Assembly: GCF_029852145.1 (NCBI RefSeq)
Contig: NC_079971.1
Coordinates: 23,249,563 to 23,313,562, forward strand
Source: Microplitis mediator
Lineage: Eukaryota > Arthropoda > Insecta > Hymenoptera > Braconidae
DNA: 64,000 nucleotides
Direction of reading: 5' to 3'
The notes under the pieces were generated by a model. That model had not been told where the DNA came from. It did not search any database and saw only the letters and a list, made by a program, of their open reading frames with translations. Positions 1 to 11,455 of this stretch are shown in pieces (position 1 is the stretch's first letter; the number at the start of each line of letters is the position of its first letter). The translations under genes were made by a program, and so were the position numbers.

Positions 1-656
1 TTTTTACCCCTACTCATGACATTTGGGGCAAAATGGACAAGCCCAAAATTTTGAAAAAGTGATTTTTTCATATTTTTATCGTCAAATTAAAAAAAAATTA
101 GTATAATTTCACATTTCTAGCCCTACGCATAACACCTGGGGCAAAATGGACCAGCCGAAACTTCCGAAAAAATTATTTTTTCATATTTTTCGGTCGTTTC
201 TCTATGTAAGAGGCAAATTTGGTCACTACAAATTTATAAAAATTAAATTTTTTTTTTAGTTGATAAATTTTTGAAATAAAGTAAAACTATAGAATTGATT
301 TTTTTTTTTATTAAATAACAATTAGTAATTAGGGTAATCGAGAGTGAACGATTTTTTACACTTTAAAAAATTTTTTTCGAGTAATATAAAACCAAAAATA
401 GTTGTCAAGAGAAAGAAATACATTCTTAATGATGAAAACAATTTAAAAAAAAAAAAAAAACGAAAAAAAACTTTTTTATCACTTTTTGGAGGGGGGCCGC
501 TCTGCCCCACAAAAAAAAATTTTTTTTTCAGAATTTTGGCAAAATGTCCATAAATTTGTTCGAAATAGGACAAAAGTAAAGTGATCTTATGGTTGAAAGC
601 CACAAAAAATAATAATTGGCTTAGGGGGGCCGCTCTGTCCCACCCTCCCCTATATT
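1..656. repeat. Dispersed repeat, copy 1 (second copy near 58.13-58.79 kb)
   Basis: About 650 bp that recurs in the same orientation near 58,135-58,790 with only scattered differences. Both copies contain the words CATTTGGGGCAAAATG, GTCACTA and GGGGGGCCGCTCTG, and both end in CCCACCCTCCCCTATA. It has no credible coding frame: the open frames through it are poly-A/poly-T runs. The 58-kb copy sits inside a larger element, so this is probably a mobile, non-autonomous repeat. The left end may be cut by the window edge. Confidence 0.75.
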
Positions 657-1020
657 TTTGTAATCAGTCAAGTTGTATTTGTTAATTATTTTATCAAAAT
701 TTTATCTGTATCTTAAAACAATATTTTTTCTCAATATTGAACCAGAGCTCTATTTATTTCAACCTGAAAAAAATAAAATGTATTTAAAAATTAAAAAACA
801 ATTTTTAATTACCAATTTAATAGACTCCAGCGTACTTTTAATAAATAAAGTAATCGATGAAACTATTAAATGTAATAAAATGATCAATTATTAAAACTTA
901 TTTTTATACTTATTAATAGCTTCACTTTGATAAATTCAATCAAGTCGTCAAAAATTACGACGATCATTAGGAAATTTTTTTAAGTCAATGTATAGTTGTT
1001 TTATAATTTGTTTGAAAACA
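657..1020. other. AT-rich spacer upstream of the EB-module gene
   Basis: No gene, RNA or clear repeat seen. It should contain the promoter of the gene that begins at 1021, but no convincing TATA box or initiator could be singled out from the general AT richness. Confidence 0.4.
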
Positions 1021-2169
1021 ATGAAATTTTTTGGTTTAATCTTAAGTAAAGTTTTTTCTTTAATTTTGATATTTGCTAATCCAGTTTATGGAAATACGCA
1101 TAATTTAAATGATGATTGTATTAAATATGGAGACCCAGTAAGCATTAGTTCATATTTCAAATTTATATCAAGTATTAATAATAACATTGTGAAAAAAATA
1201 TATATTATTTTTTTTTCTTTAAGTGTAATCCCAAGTCTCCACTACCATGCTGCAGTCTGCATGATTCATGCCGTCAATTGGAAACAGCGGGTTCATTTTT
1301 GTGTACTTTGAAAGGTATTTTTATTCAAATTAACATAGTTATTGATCACTTAAACTGAATTTATAGCAAAACATTGTTTTTTCTTTCGTGTACTAATGGC
1401 ATTGACGCGGTACTAGTACAAAGCGCTTTTGTAAATAAAAAAAAAAAATTTTTTATAGTCCAATTAGGAGACCTCTGTAGAATTGATGATAATTGTAAAG
1501 AAATTCGTCATTCGAAATGTTCAAAAGATAGAAATTGTGTTTGTAGATCGAACAATATTCAAGTAAATGCAACAACTTGTGCGCCATTACTTGGGGAATT
1601 TTGTTGGCAAAATGAACAATGCGCTACTGATAATGCTGTGTGTATTGATATGGAGTGTCAATGCACTACAAATTACATAAGACGGTCCAATAATCAGTGC
1701 TTACAGAGTAATTATTATTTTAAATGATAGTTTCCCTGGCGAATCCAAATTACGGTAATTGTCGTTTACGGTATTTAAAAGTATTGCAGTATTTTACGGT
1801 GAGTTATGGCATTTTCGGCAAATTTATGGTACTTTTACGGTAAATTTGCAATAGAAGCTCGGTTATTTACCGTAGAGTTGCGAAAATCCTGCGATATTTT
1901 ACCGTAAAGTACATTATTGTGCTGCACTGAAAAAAATAATCGCTAGCTGCTAGCGATTTTTTTCTTTAGCAGCTAGCGATTTTTAATCGTTAGCTGCAAG
2001 CGATTATTTCGCTAGCTGCTAGCGATTTTTTCTTTAGCAGCTAGCGATTAAAAATATTGTTTTTATCATTGAAATAAATTTATAAATATACATATTCATG
2101 TATATTTATACATGTATATAAATATATATTTATAGATATATACATATATATATATATATTTATAAATAT

Positions 2170-2219
<50 letters not shown>

Positions 2220-5200
2220 CAATATACATGAATATGTATATTTATAAATTTATTTCAATGATAAAAACAGTATTTTTAATCGCTCCCTGCTAGCGAAAAA
2301 ATCGCTTCCAGCAAGCGATTTTTAATCGCTAGCTGCTAAAGAAAAAATCGCTTCCAGCTAGCGAAATAATCGCTTGCAGCTAACGATTAAAAATCGCTAG
2401 CTGCTAAAGAAAAAATCGCTAGCAGCTAGCGAAATAATCGCTTGCAGCTAATGATTAAAAATCGCTAGCTGCTAAAGAAAAAAATCGCTAGCAGCTAGCG
2501 ATTATTTTTTTCAGTGTGTAAAATGTCGCAAATTGCGGTAAGTTGCCGTAGAATGCGGCAAACTTGCCATTGAAATACGTATTTTACGGTAAGTTATGGC
2601 ATTTTCGGCAAATTTATGGTATTTTTACCGTAAATTTGCAATATAAGGTCGGTTATTTACCGTAGAGTTGCGAAAATCCTGCGATATTTTACCATAAAGT
2701 ACAGTATTGCGCTGTAAAATGTCGCAAATTATGGTAAGTTGCCGTAAAATTCCCTAAATTACCGTAGAATGCGGCAAACTTGCCATATAAATACCGTATT
2801 TTACGGTAAATCACCACAAAAATGTGGTAAATTCTCGTATTCGGATCCACCAGGACTATTATTTTCAATCGAATATTTATTAAAAATAATTATATTATTT
2901 GTAGTGATATTAGGTAAAATTTGTCGGAGTGATGAAGATTGTAACAGTGTCAAGTTTGCGGAATGTTCGGAGCACAAAATATGCAAATGTGATCTAAATA
3001 CTGTTGAAATAAATCCACTAACTTGTGCACCACTTTTAAACGGGGTCTGTTTCAATGACAATGAATGTTTTGTTAATAATTCTATCTGTATTACTAATAA
3101 ATGTCAATGCAAAAATAATTTTTATGCTCATTCTAATAATCAATGCAAACTGGGTAAGCATAATTTTTATAAATCACTATTATTATTTGTTTCAAACTAA
3201 TAGATTAATATATGTTAAATTTAAGCATTTTTATCATCACTATCTTGTCATCGTGATAAAGATTGTAGCGATCTTATAAATTATAGTGAATGTCCTGATA
3301 ATAGAAAATGTGCCTGCAAAAATAATTACACTGCTATAACTGATGTAAAATGTGCGTCTTATGTGCTAAATGAACACTGTTATGATCACAGTGATTGCGT
3401 AGTAGGAAATTCAACGTGTGTCGATAATAAATGTCAATGCAAAAAAAACTTTCTTTCTCTCTCTAATGATCAATGCATAATCCGTAAGTATATATCATAA
3501 ATCACTATCATTTTTCGTTTGACTAATACATTGATACGTTTTCAAGCATTTCTTTCGACCCTATCTTGTGATAATGATACGCATTGTAGCAATATTGTAA
3601 ATGATACTGAATGTGCTGATAATAATAAATGTGTCTGCAAAAAAAATTACATTGCCGTTTCTGATGTACAATGTGCGCCTACTACATTGAATCAACACTG
3701 CAACGATTACAGCGAATGCGTAGAGGGAAATTCTACGTGTATTGATAATAAATGTCGGCACACTAATAATTATGGATCCAGTAATAAAACCAAGCGAGGT
3801 AAAATGGTTATAATAATAATAAAATGTTAATGTTTTAAGTTTACTTCTTTTGGCGCGTTTAGTTGAGAGTAAAATTGGGAGCTGCGCGCGCATATCGTAA
3901 CGCCAATCTGACAGAATGAAGTTGGCCACCAAATTTGATTATATAAAAGTGTATTTTTATTTTACTGACTAAGTTAACTCATATACAGAATAGACGCAAA
4001 GTATTCAACAAAACACGCTGCTGCGGAAAATTAAAATTCTTACTCTATAAAGAAAAAAAAATCCCAAAAAGAAGTATTTTGTAGTTTAAGTTGTCGAATA
4101 AAATCGTAAAAATGATGATTTTATAGAAAATACAAAATTTTGAGAATTCTTCTATTATCTATCCAATATTCATTAATTGTTCGATTTAATTCAGACATTA
4201 CAGTATACATTGTACTGTAATATTTGTTTGAGTATAAAAATTGAAAGGAAGAAGGTTAAAATGAGTCATCTAATAATAAATTGCTAATTATGTATTTTTT
4301 ATGATTTTGATTATTGTAATTTTTTTTTTTTTATTTTATATGATCGTTTGATGTCGCTGATTAAAAAAAGAATTGAAAACAATCTACAATGTTAAAGCTC
4401 CATAAGAGAAGGAATTGAAAAGTATTGACAGTATTCAGAAGTATTGAATAGAATTTTAATACTTTTCAATTTTTTTTTTTTCAGGGATTCTTTTGATCAA
4501 AGTATTACACTAAAAATAGAAGAATAATACGTCCCTGGTGGAAATTTTTCGGACTTTTGTATGAAAAAGTCAGTTCTAGAGTTCTAAAGACTTTTTCAGA
4601 CAGAAGTCCGAAAAATTTTCACCAGGGCTGAAATTAAAAAATTTTTTACTTCTTATGAAATTATCATCTTTACGATTTTATTCGGCAACTTAAACTACAA
4701 AATAGTTGAAATTTTTCTCTAATTTTAATAAAAAGTATGAACATTTCTCTACATATATATATTATTTGTATGCGTAATAAAATTTCTTTTAGTCACGCCA
4801 AAGAAGTATAACTTTTAACCCGCGTACATAAGTACACGCACCCACGTTTTTTCTAACAATTACTTTGTTCCAAAATAAAGATGGATTGGGCAAACCCTGT
4901 CGGAATAATTTTGACTGTAAAATAGTCAATGGAATATGTTCTTCAGAATATAAAATATGCGTTTGTTCTCGAAATAATTTAGCATTAAGTGAATTAATAT
5001 GTACACCAATTGTCGGTGAATTTTGTACAAATGATACACAATGTTTGTTTCATTCATCTTATTGCATTGATTTTACGTGTCAATGCCGGCCTAATTTAAC
5101 ACCTATCTCTGCAACTCAGTGTGTAACGAGTAAGTATTTAAAAAAAATTAATTCTGGTCACTTACTATTTAATTTTTTGTGATAAATTTATAAATAAATT

Positions 5201-5482
5201 TTGTTGTGTTTAGCGCTCTCATTGTATTCTTGTAATGAAGATTTAGAATGTAGTGATCCATGGCATGCGAAATGTTCGGAAGATAAATTGTGTGTTTGTA
5301 ACTCAAATAATACTGCATTGAGCCACTCAACATGTTTACCACAATTAAATGGTTATTGTTGGAAAGATGATCAATGTGTAGTTGAAAATTCTATCTGTTT
5401 TGATTTTAATTGTCAATGCAAACCTAATTTTGTTCTTGCCGCAAAAAATCTTTGCGTACCATATTCTCAGCCCGTTGTATAG
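1021..5482 (+). CDS. Secreted cysteine-rich EB-module protein, 8 exons
   Basis: Exons 1021-1137, 1224-1314, 1468-1707, 2914-3153, 3226-3483, 3547-3798, 4881-5129 and 5214-5482 close in phase to 571 codons ending in TAG. Exon 1 encodes a signal peptide (MKFFGLILSKVFSLILIF..., cleavage likely after VYG). Exons 3 to 8 each encode one ~80-residue module with about ten cysteines in the order C-x5-C, C, C-x-C, C-x-P, C, C, C-x-C, C, for example the spacing around CVCRSNN...TCAPLLGEFC. This pattern fits the EB module family of arthropod secreted proteins, often annotated in Hymenoptera as prion-like-(Q/N-rich) proteins. Most internal introns are phase 1, so modules can be added or dropped without frame loss. 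Exon 6 ends in a degenerate module missing its last cysteines. The function is unknown; an extracellular or secreted role is inferred. Confidence 0.8.
1750..2815. repeat. Tandem ACCGTAAA-rich repeat filling intron 3
   Basis: Two near-identical stretches (about 1780-1924 and 2575-2722) share TTACGGTGAGTTATGGC or TTACGGTAAGTTATGGC, then TTTTCGGCAAATTTATGG and TTTACCGTAGAGTTGCG. Further copies of the GTAAGTTGCCGTA word follow to about 2815. The block is interrupted by the foldback element at 1925-2516, which makes it the older layer. Confidence 0.65.
1925..2516. repeat. Foldback element with CACTGAAAA ends, built of CGCTAGC words
   Basis: It begins CACTGAAAAAAATAATCGC and ends with the reverse complement, GCGATTATTTTTTTCAGTG. 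Both arms are made of many copies of the palindromic words GCTAGCTGCTAGC and TCGCTAGC, and the middle is an (AT)n tract at about 2130-2215. The empty site is visible in the neighbouring repeat copy (GCTGTAAAATG near 2711), compared with GCTG-element-TGTAAAATG here, which implies a 2-bp TG target duplication. Confidence 0.75.
4077..4705. repeat. Foldback element in intron 6 of the EB gene
   Basis: TTTTGTAGTTTAAGTTGTCG near 4077 returns as its reverse complement, CAACTTAAACTACAAAA, near 4688-4704, and the inner arm segments (TAAAATCGTAAA) also pair. A second, shorter hairpin sits inside at about 4531-4627, with arms CCCTGGTGGAAATTTTTC and AAAAATTTTCACCAGGG. No coding frame. Confidence 0.6.
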
Positions 5483-5558
5483 ATTTTAAGTTACTATGTA
5501 TCCAAATCCTCGTTTCTTGTAAAATAAATTTCATCAAAAAAATTATAACAAAAAATAT

Positions 5559-5632
5559 TGTTTCTGCTCAGGTTCGAACTGAGGACCTTCTGCGTGTTAG
5601 GCAGATGTGATAACCAACTACACCACAGAAAC
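5559..5632 (-). tRNA. tRNA-Val (AAC)
   Basis: Read on the minus strand, the gene starts GTTTCTG and ends CAGAAAC plus discriminator A, giving a full 7-bp acceptor stem. The D arm (TGGTGTAGTTGG, A box), the anticodon loop CTAACAC in a TCTGC/GCAGA-type stem, and the T arm GGTTCGAAC read from the opposite strand (B box TTCGAAC) are all intact. The anticodon is AAC, hence valine. A T-run on the transcribed side after the 3' end fits Pol III termination. The second copy at 6423-6496 is identical in the mature region. Confidence 0.93.
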
Positions 5633-6422
5633 TGACTTGAAGGTCGGGCCTTCAATATAGTTTATAATTCCAGTAGGTATTGCTGTAGCGTTTCTTGCAA
5701 CATGGCTGCCACAATGGCGGCAATTTTTGAATTTACTTTAATTTTTAAAATTCGCCCAAGACTATAATTTTTTTAAATATTTATGACTCATATTTTTCCA
5801 TGTAAATTAAAATTAATTAAATAATAAAATACTATAATTAGTAATCGAAAATAATAGTTACCAAAAATAAATACCTAGATGACTAATACTTTTAAAACTT
5901 TTATGTCCAATAAAAAATTTTGAATTAAAATAGAAGACAAAAAAATTTCCGATCAAAATAAGTTGGAAAAAAAATTTTAAACAACTTCTAACTATGGCGA
6001 GCCTAAGATATCGACCTAAAATTCTTTTTGTTTTCCAAAAATTTTTTTTTTGTACAAAGAAAAATATTTTTGGTACTACTAATGAAAATTCAAAAAAAGC
6101 GGATTTTCGGCGCACCCTAATCTTTAGCCCTAATAAAAAAAATTTATGTTTTAACTTGTCGATCTGCGTAAATTTAAAAAAAATCTCTAAATAGATCCAC
6201 TAATATTATTGTGAAATCTTTTAAGATCTACTAAGAAATATAAATCTTTAAAGATCATCATGGATCTAAAATCATCGACGATCTACCGAAATCATCAGCA
6301 ATCTTCAGAGATCTGTTTCAAATTTTATATCTCTATAAATCTAAATTATTTTTTCTCTGCTCTCCTACAATAGATTTGTTTTCATCTATTGGTATTTTAA
6401 ATTACAGTCGTCTCTAACATCA
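5633..6422. other. Spacer between the two head-to-head tRNA-Val genes
   Basis: AT-rich, with no coding signal. A stretch at about 6190-6330 is rich in GATC/AGATCT words. The open frames on both strands at about 5860-6190 are low-complexity and overlap each other, so they are not called. Confidence 0.4.
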
Positions 6423-6496
6423 GTTTCTGTGGTGTAGTTGGTTATCACATCTGCCTAACACGCAGAAGGTCCTCAGTTCGAACCTGAGCAGAAACA
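6423..6496 (+). tRNA. tRNA-Val (AAC), second copy
   Basis: Same 73-nt mature sequence as the minus-strand copy at 5559-5632: acceptor pair GTTTCTG/CAGAAAC with discriminator A, anticodon loop CTAACAC, T-loop TTCGAAC. It is followed by a T-rich tract suited to Pol III termination. The pair is arranged 5' end to 5' end about 790 bp apart. Confidence 0.93.
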
Positions 6497-6725
6497 ATAT
6501 TTTTGTTTTTCATTTTTTCATAAAAAAAAAAATCACTCAGTAACCAATGAAATTTAAATTTAAAAAATTTAAATAAACAATGAAAATAAATAAAAAAGAA
6601 TTAACTATCGATACAACAATTAATCGATTAATAATTTAAAAATCTAACGCTACTCTAGTTATATATATTCAAACTAAAATGTAAACGTAATCGTAATGTT
6701 ATCAAAATAAAGCTAACGCACAATA

Positions 6726-9700
6726 ATGGCGGCGGTTGATGACGAGTATTTACATAAAGTATCGTCAAATTTAATAAATAATAATTATCAACAAAATATT
6801 AAATGGATTCCATTGTCATTAACGCACGTCGAGTATCCTCAAGGTATTTAATTATTATTTTTTAAATTTAACTTGATAAATATTAATATATTTTATATAT
6901 TATTTTTAAAATATGTGTTGTATAGGTTAGAATTTCTACTTTGTCATAAATAAATATATGATAATTATAATAATAAATATAATTACATGGGGACATAATA
7001 ATTTTATAAAATTTTATTAATTTTTTGAGTAAAAATAAAAATTTATAAATTTAAATTTAAAAAATATGAGTGAATTTAACTGACAAGTGGGAGTTTTTTA
7101 AATTTTTGAATAAATGAACAATAAAAATTCAAAAATGTGGATTTAGATAAATGAAAAATCAGTACGCGCATTTTTTAAAATTTTATTATTTTAATTTATT
7201 TAAAATTTACTCTCATTAAAAGTGACATAATTTTAATAGGAACATGTGAAAATTTAAAAAATTTTTAAATAATGAAATATGAATTTTTTTAACAAAAAAA
7301 ACGAGTGTGAATGTAGCAGACATCAGACAAATTTAAAATTATAAATAAGTAGAGTAAATAATTTAAAAAACAATATTTATAAAAAATGCACTTGTTTACT
7401 TCAAAATTTTTTAAATGCGCATTTTTCTTTATTTTTAAAATTAATTATTTATTCTATTTATTTATAATTTTAAATTTGTCTGATACTGGCTAATTGGAAA
7501 AAAATCTAAGCTTTCGCTAAATAATAAACTAAACATCTACAAAATAATCATCAAACCAATTTGGACGCATGACATTCAACTCTGAGGAACAGCCAGTAAC
7601 TCTAACTTGGAAATACTCCAAAGATTCCAGAATAAAACCATCAGGAATATAATGAACGCTCCCTGGTTTGTCTCCAACGCCACAATACACAGAGATCTAG
7701 GCATAACGACTGTCAAAGAAGAGATTACGAAGCTAAGCACACGATATGAACATCGATTAGAAAATCACCCGAACCCAATGGCAACAGAACTACTCAACAA
7801 CACGATAAACAGAAGGCTAAAAAAATTTAGGCCTACTGACCTCAAAAATCGTTTTCAATAAATAGTGAATACTGTCTGCTAATGCCTGCCCTACACACTT
7901 ATCATACAAATTATTTATTGTTATGTAATAACAGATTGTAATTTAAATTAAAAAAAAAAAAAAAAAATTTGTCTGATGTCTGCTACATTCACACTCACCA
8001 AAAAATTAAAAAATGGACTAAGAAAATTAAAAAATCTGTACATGCATTTTTTTTTATTCTATCAATTTAATTGTTTAATTTTTTTATCTGTAATTTAAAA
8101 ATTTTCTTATATCTGCTACATTTACACTCATATATTTTGTCATTCTGTAGTAATAAATATGATTAAATATTTTGTTTAATATTTACAGGAGATTCATTAG
8201 GACATTTATTATCATTGATAAGTTTAATGCCATTTGCAATAATAATAGGATTTTTAACACTTATTTTATTCCGACGTGATTTACACACGGTAAGATAATT
8301 AACATATTAATTAACAAATTATTTAACTGATAATTATTTTTATAAATAATTTTGCAGATATGTTTTTTTATTGGAGTTGTGGTAACAGATATAATTGGAT
8401 TATCATTGAAATACACAATCAGAGAAGCTAGACCAATGAGACGTGATGTTATATATGTTGAATATGGAATGCCGTCGTCTCATTCATTGCTGATGTGGTT
8501 TTTCGCGACTTACACTGCATTATTTGTATGCTTAAGGTAATAGATTATTTTTTTTTTTAAATAATTTAAGATTCAACGAGCAGTTTTACGGCTGATTTCC
8601 CGCTACTGTACTAGTTCATAGGCTCACTGCCAGTAAATCAACAACTTTATACATAAATTATTGTTTATATATTTTTGTAAAAAAATATTGAAAAATAAGC
8701 CAGTGGTAGAGGGGAGAGACGAGTCACTTAAAAAAAGTCTCCATGTTGTAGGCAGGATAACTCATGACTGCCTCGTCTGAAATACAAAAAACCAAAAAGA
8801 TTTCTTTAGTACATAAGTTTATCCTAAATTTGAACGAAGGAATAAACAATCGGAGTAGTGTAATTTTTAAACAGTATTTTAACACTATATATAAATATAT
8901 CTCAATATATAATACACATATAATAAATTTATTATACATTTCTTTAATTAATGAAATAATTTTATTTCAGAATGCATCAAAATAACAACAGTACAGTTGT
9001 AGAAAAATTATGGAGATGGGCAATCATCGGTGGCTGTACAACAGTTGCCATTTTAGTATCATATAGTCGTATTTATTTGCAATATCATACAATATCACAA
9101 GTATTATGTGGTTTTATTGTGGGAGTCATTATGGGAATTACGTGGTTTTTTATAACTCATCTAGTCCTAGCGCCATTTTTTCCAATTATTGTGTCGTGGT
9201 AAGTTTATATCAATTTTATTTATTTATTTTTTTTTTAATCACGTCAATTATTCCAAAAGGACATATTTTTATACGTATTTTTGGCTTTAGTCACTAAATT
9301 TGAAACTAAAAGGGCGTATAAGAAATTAGTTGACGTCTAATAATTTTTGTATTTTTTTTACAACGACAAGTTATAAAAAAAAAATATTCTAAAAAATTGC
9401 ACTTGTAGTTTCTTGAATTTTCTACATGTGCATTTTTTTAGTTTTTTTTTTTGCCATCGATTTGTACGAAAAAAAAATTTTTTTAATTGTTAATTGTCAG
9501 TGAACTTCATGATACTGAAATTAGCCGACGTCTAATAATTTTTGGATTTTCTTTTAAAACGACAAATTATAAAAAAAAAAATATTCTAAAAAATTGCACC
9601 TGTAGTTTTTTAAATTTTCTACATGTGCATTTTTTTAGTTTTTTTTTTTTGACGTCGATTTGTACGAAAAAAAAATTTGAAAATTGTTAATTGTCTGCTA

Positions 9701-10144
9701 ACTTCAGGATCATCTCTTGGCTTTAGAGAACTTCCTATACAGAAATAAAAAATTCTTGACTGAAAGTGAATATTCTTAATTCAAAAAAATTTTTTGAAAA
9801 CCTCAATTTTCTCAGATAAAGCAAAAAAATCCTCTGACGAAAACAAATTCACTTGACTCAAGAAAATCCTGACTCAGTTCCGAAAACGTTTGTCTTCTAA
9901 AATATTTTCTTGACTCAAGAAATTTTTTTTTTCTGTGCAAATCCTTTTGGAATTAATGACGCAAAATATTAATATATATACATATTTATTTATATATTTA
10001 TTTAATTGTTCAAGGCGATTGTCTGAATATTTATTAATACGTGATACAACTCTAATACCAAATGTACTGTGGTTCGAATATACGAATATAAGAACAGAGG
10101 CTAGAGCACGCTCAAGAAAATTAGTTTCAATGAAATCGCAATGA
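6726..10144 (+). CDS. DOLPP1: Dolichyldiphosphatase 1
   Basis: Exons 6726-6843, 8189-8289, 8358-8536, 8971-9198 and 10015-10144 give 251 residues (the vertebrate protein is about 240). It is a multi-span ER membrane PAP2-superfamily phosphatase. The family removes phosphate from dolichyl diphosphate on the lumenal side so the lipid carrier for N-glycosylation can be reused. All three PAP2 signature parts are present: KYTIREARP (about residues 91-99), PSSHS (112-116) and SRIYLQYH (165-172). The C-terminal block LIPNVLWFEYTNIRTEARAR is typical of DOLPP1. The start ATG is chosen because MAAVDDEYLHKVSS leads directly into the conserved WIPLSLTHVEYPQGD segment. Intron 1 carries a truncated retroelement and intron 4 carries MITEs. 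Confidence 0.95.
7306..7998. repeat. Foldback MITE (TGTAGCAGACATCAGACAAA ends), split by a retroelement
   Basis: The left arm starts GAGTGTGAATGTAGCAGAC at about 7298. The right arm ends with the inverse, TGTCTGCTACATTCACACTC, at about 7977-7996. The arms continue into AAATTTAAAATTATAAATAA. The same element occurs intact at about 16,905-17,100 and 18,674-18,873. Here the right arm is interrupted at 7484 by a jockey-type insertion. Confidence 0.7.
7485..7964 (+). mobile_element. 5'-truncated jockey-type non-LTR retrotransposon remnant
   Basis: The frame at about 7500-7860 encodes the end of a jockey/clade reverse transcriptase ORF: an IYKIIIKPIWTH-like stretch, then LEILQRFQNKTIRNIMNAPW, then NATIHRDLGI. 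A TGA stop replaces the usual Trp codon in the QLWGTA motif near 7584, so it is dead. It ends in an A-tract (about 7951-7967). The 12-13 bp word AAATTTGTCTGAT lies on both sides (7472-7484 and about 7965-7976) and is the target-site duplication. The host sequence is the foldback MITE, so the retroelement arrived later. Confidence 0.8.
9322..9715. repeat. Two copies of the ~200-bp GCACATGTAGAAAA MITE in DOLPP1 intron 4
   Basis: Each copy has ends of the type TGATACTGAAATTAGC ... GCTAACTTCAGGATCA and a core ATTTTCTACATGTGCATTTT on one side of TTGCACTTGTAG. The copies abut at about 9508-9513. The same element is seen at 16.5-17.7, 18.5, 19.1, 50.3-50.7 and 51.1-51.4 kb. Confidence 0.75.
9733..9936. 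repeat. Short element with ACAGAAA...TTTCTGTG ends and CTTGACTCAAGAAA words
   Basis: It starts ATACAGAAATAAAAAATTC and ends AAGAAATTTTTTTTTTCTGTG. Inside are several CTTGACTCAAGAAA-like words. It resembles the element at 38,402-38,646, which has the same end style and the same AAGAAATTTTT theme. Confidence 0.5.
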
Positions 10145-11087
10145 CGACTGATGGTTGCCCAGTGGGCGGAAAATAAATAAAAAAAAAACTATTTGTTAAA
10201 AGTTTAAAATTTTTTTATTTTTTAAATTTTTCTCTTCACTTTAAATGTTTATTTTTTTAAAAGATTTTTTTAAAAAATCTATCCTTCAATTTATTTAAAT
10301 TGAATTTTAAATATTTTACTACGATTTGTTTTAAAATCTCGCTAATTATTTTTTTAATCATCCGCAATAATTTGTTTTATTTTTAATAAAAAAAAAAGCG
10401 CGGGAAAGTCCAATAGATTTTTTTTTTTGACAGCCTTTCTGTGACTACCGGCTTTATTAGGGCACATGATTTTCAAGTAATTTTATTTTTACTTCCTTTA
10501 AATTATTTCGTGCGGTTTAAAAAAAATTGTTGAAAGATAATTTTTTACTACAAGTTTAAAAAAAAAAATTTGATGTTTAAAAAAACTCACCACTGCCAGA
10601 ATTATTCTGATACATTAAAAAAAAAAAATTTTGTAATAAAATTGAACGGTTTAAAAAAAATTTGGGACTAAGTCGCAGATACGTCAAATTGCTCAAAAAA
10701 AATAATGAAAATAAATCATGTAAAAAAATTTTTGAAAATATTTTTCGCTCTTTAAGTGAAATTTAAAAAAATTTTTAATAAAAAATGAAAAGTATAAAAA
10801 AAAAATAAAATACTTGAAAATTCGATAACCCAATTACTTATTAAATATCTATCAGAATTGAATGATAAAAATTTTTTTCACCCTAAAATATAGAAAAAAA
10901 AAAAAAAAAAAAAAATTATCTCAATATTTTGAAATATTTAGTAATTTCAAAAATTTGAAATCAATTTTTACTTAAAAATAAGTAAAAATTTCTATTAATT
11001 AAAAAAAAAAGTCTTATATATCGAGACCATTCTCTGACGCCCCCTCCCCCCCCCCAGTTTTTGGAAATATTCAATAACTGAATTGTA
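10145..11087. other. AT-rich spacer downstream of DOLPP1
   Basis: No gene seen. It contains the likely DOLPP1 poly(A) signals (AATAAATAAAA shortly after the stop) and long A and T runs. A short poly-C tract lies at about 11,040-11,056. Confidence 0.4.
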
Positions 11088-11455
11088 ATGACCGTTTTAA
11101 AATTTTGAGAATTAATTAAAAAAAAGTTAAAGCACTAATGGAAAAAAAGATGCGCAGTTACAATTTCACCGAGATAGATTTTTAAAAAAATAATTTACAG
11201 TTGACATCAATTAAGAGTTAAACGAAATATGGAAAATAAATTTAAGTAAAATCATATCAATTTTATAATTCGAATTTTCAAATTTTTTAAGCTGAAATTT
11301 ATTCAAAAAATTTCGTTACACTCCTAATTGCTAACAACTGTAAGTAATTTTTTTAAAAATCTATATCTCGGCGAAATTGTAACTGCGTTGTCTTTTTTTC
11401 AATTAATGCTTTAATTTTCGAGAAATTAATAAATAAAATGTTAATACTGTTGACA
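11088..11455. repeat. Foldback repeat
   Basis: The left arm contains GCAGTTACAATTTCACCGAG then AGATTTTTAAAAAAATAATT (about 11,152-11,204). The right arm contains the reverse complement, TCTCGGCGAAATTGTAACTG (about 11,365-11,384), preceded by TAATTTTTTTAAAAATCTAT. Outer parts (TTAAAGCACTAATGG and AATTAATGCTTTAA) also pair. No coding frame. Confidence 0.6.

Noticed and set aside
322..603. Opposed open frames in the first 600 bases (and the match near 58.5 kb)
   Set aside because: They are translations of A and T runs within a dispersed repeat, with no family features.
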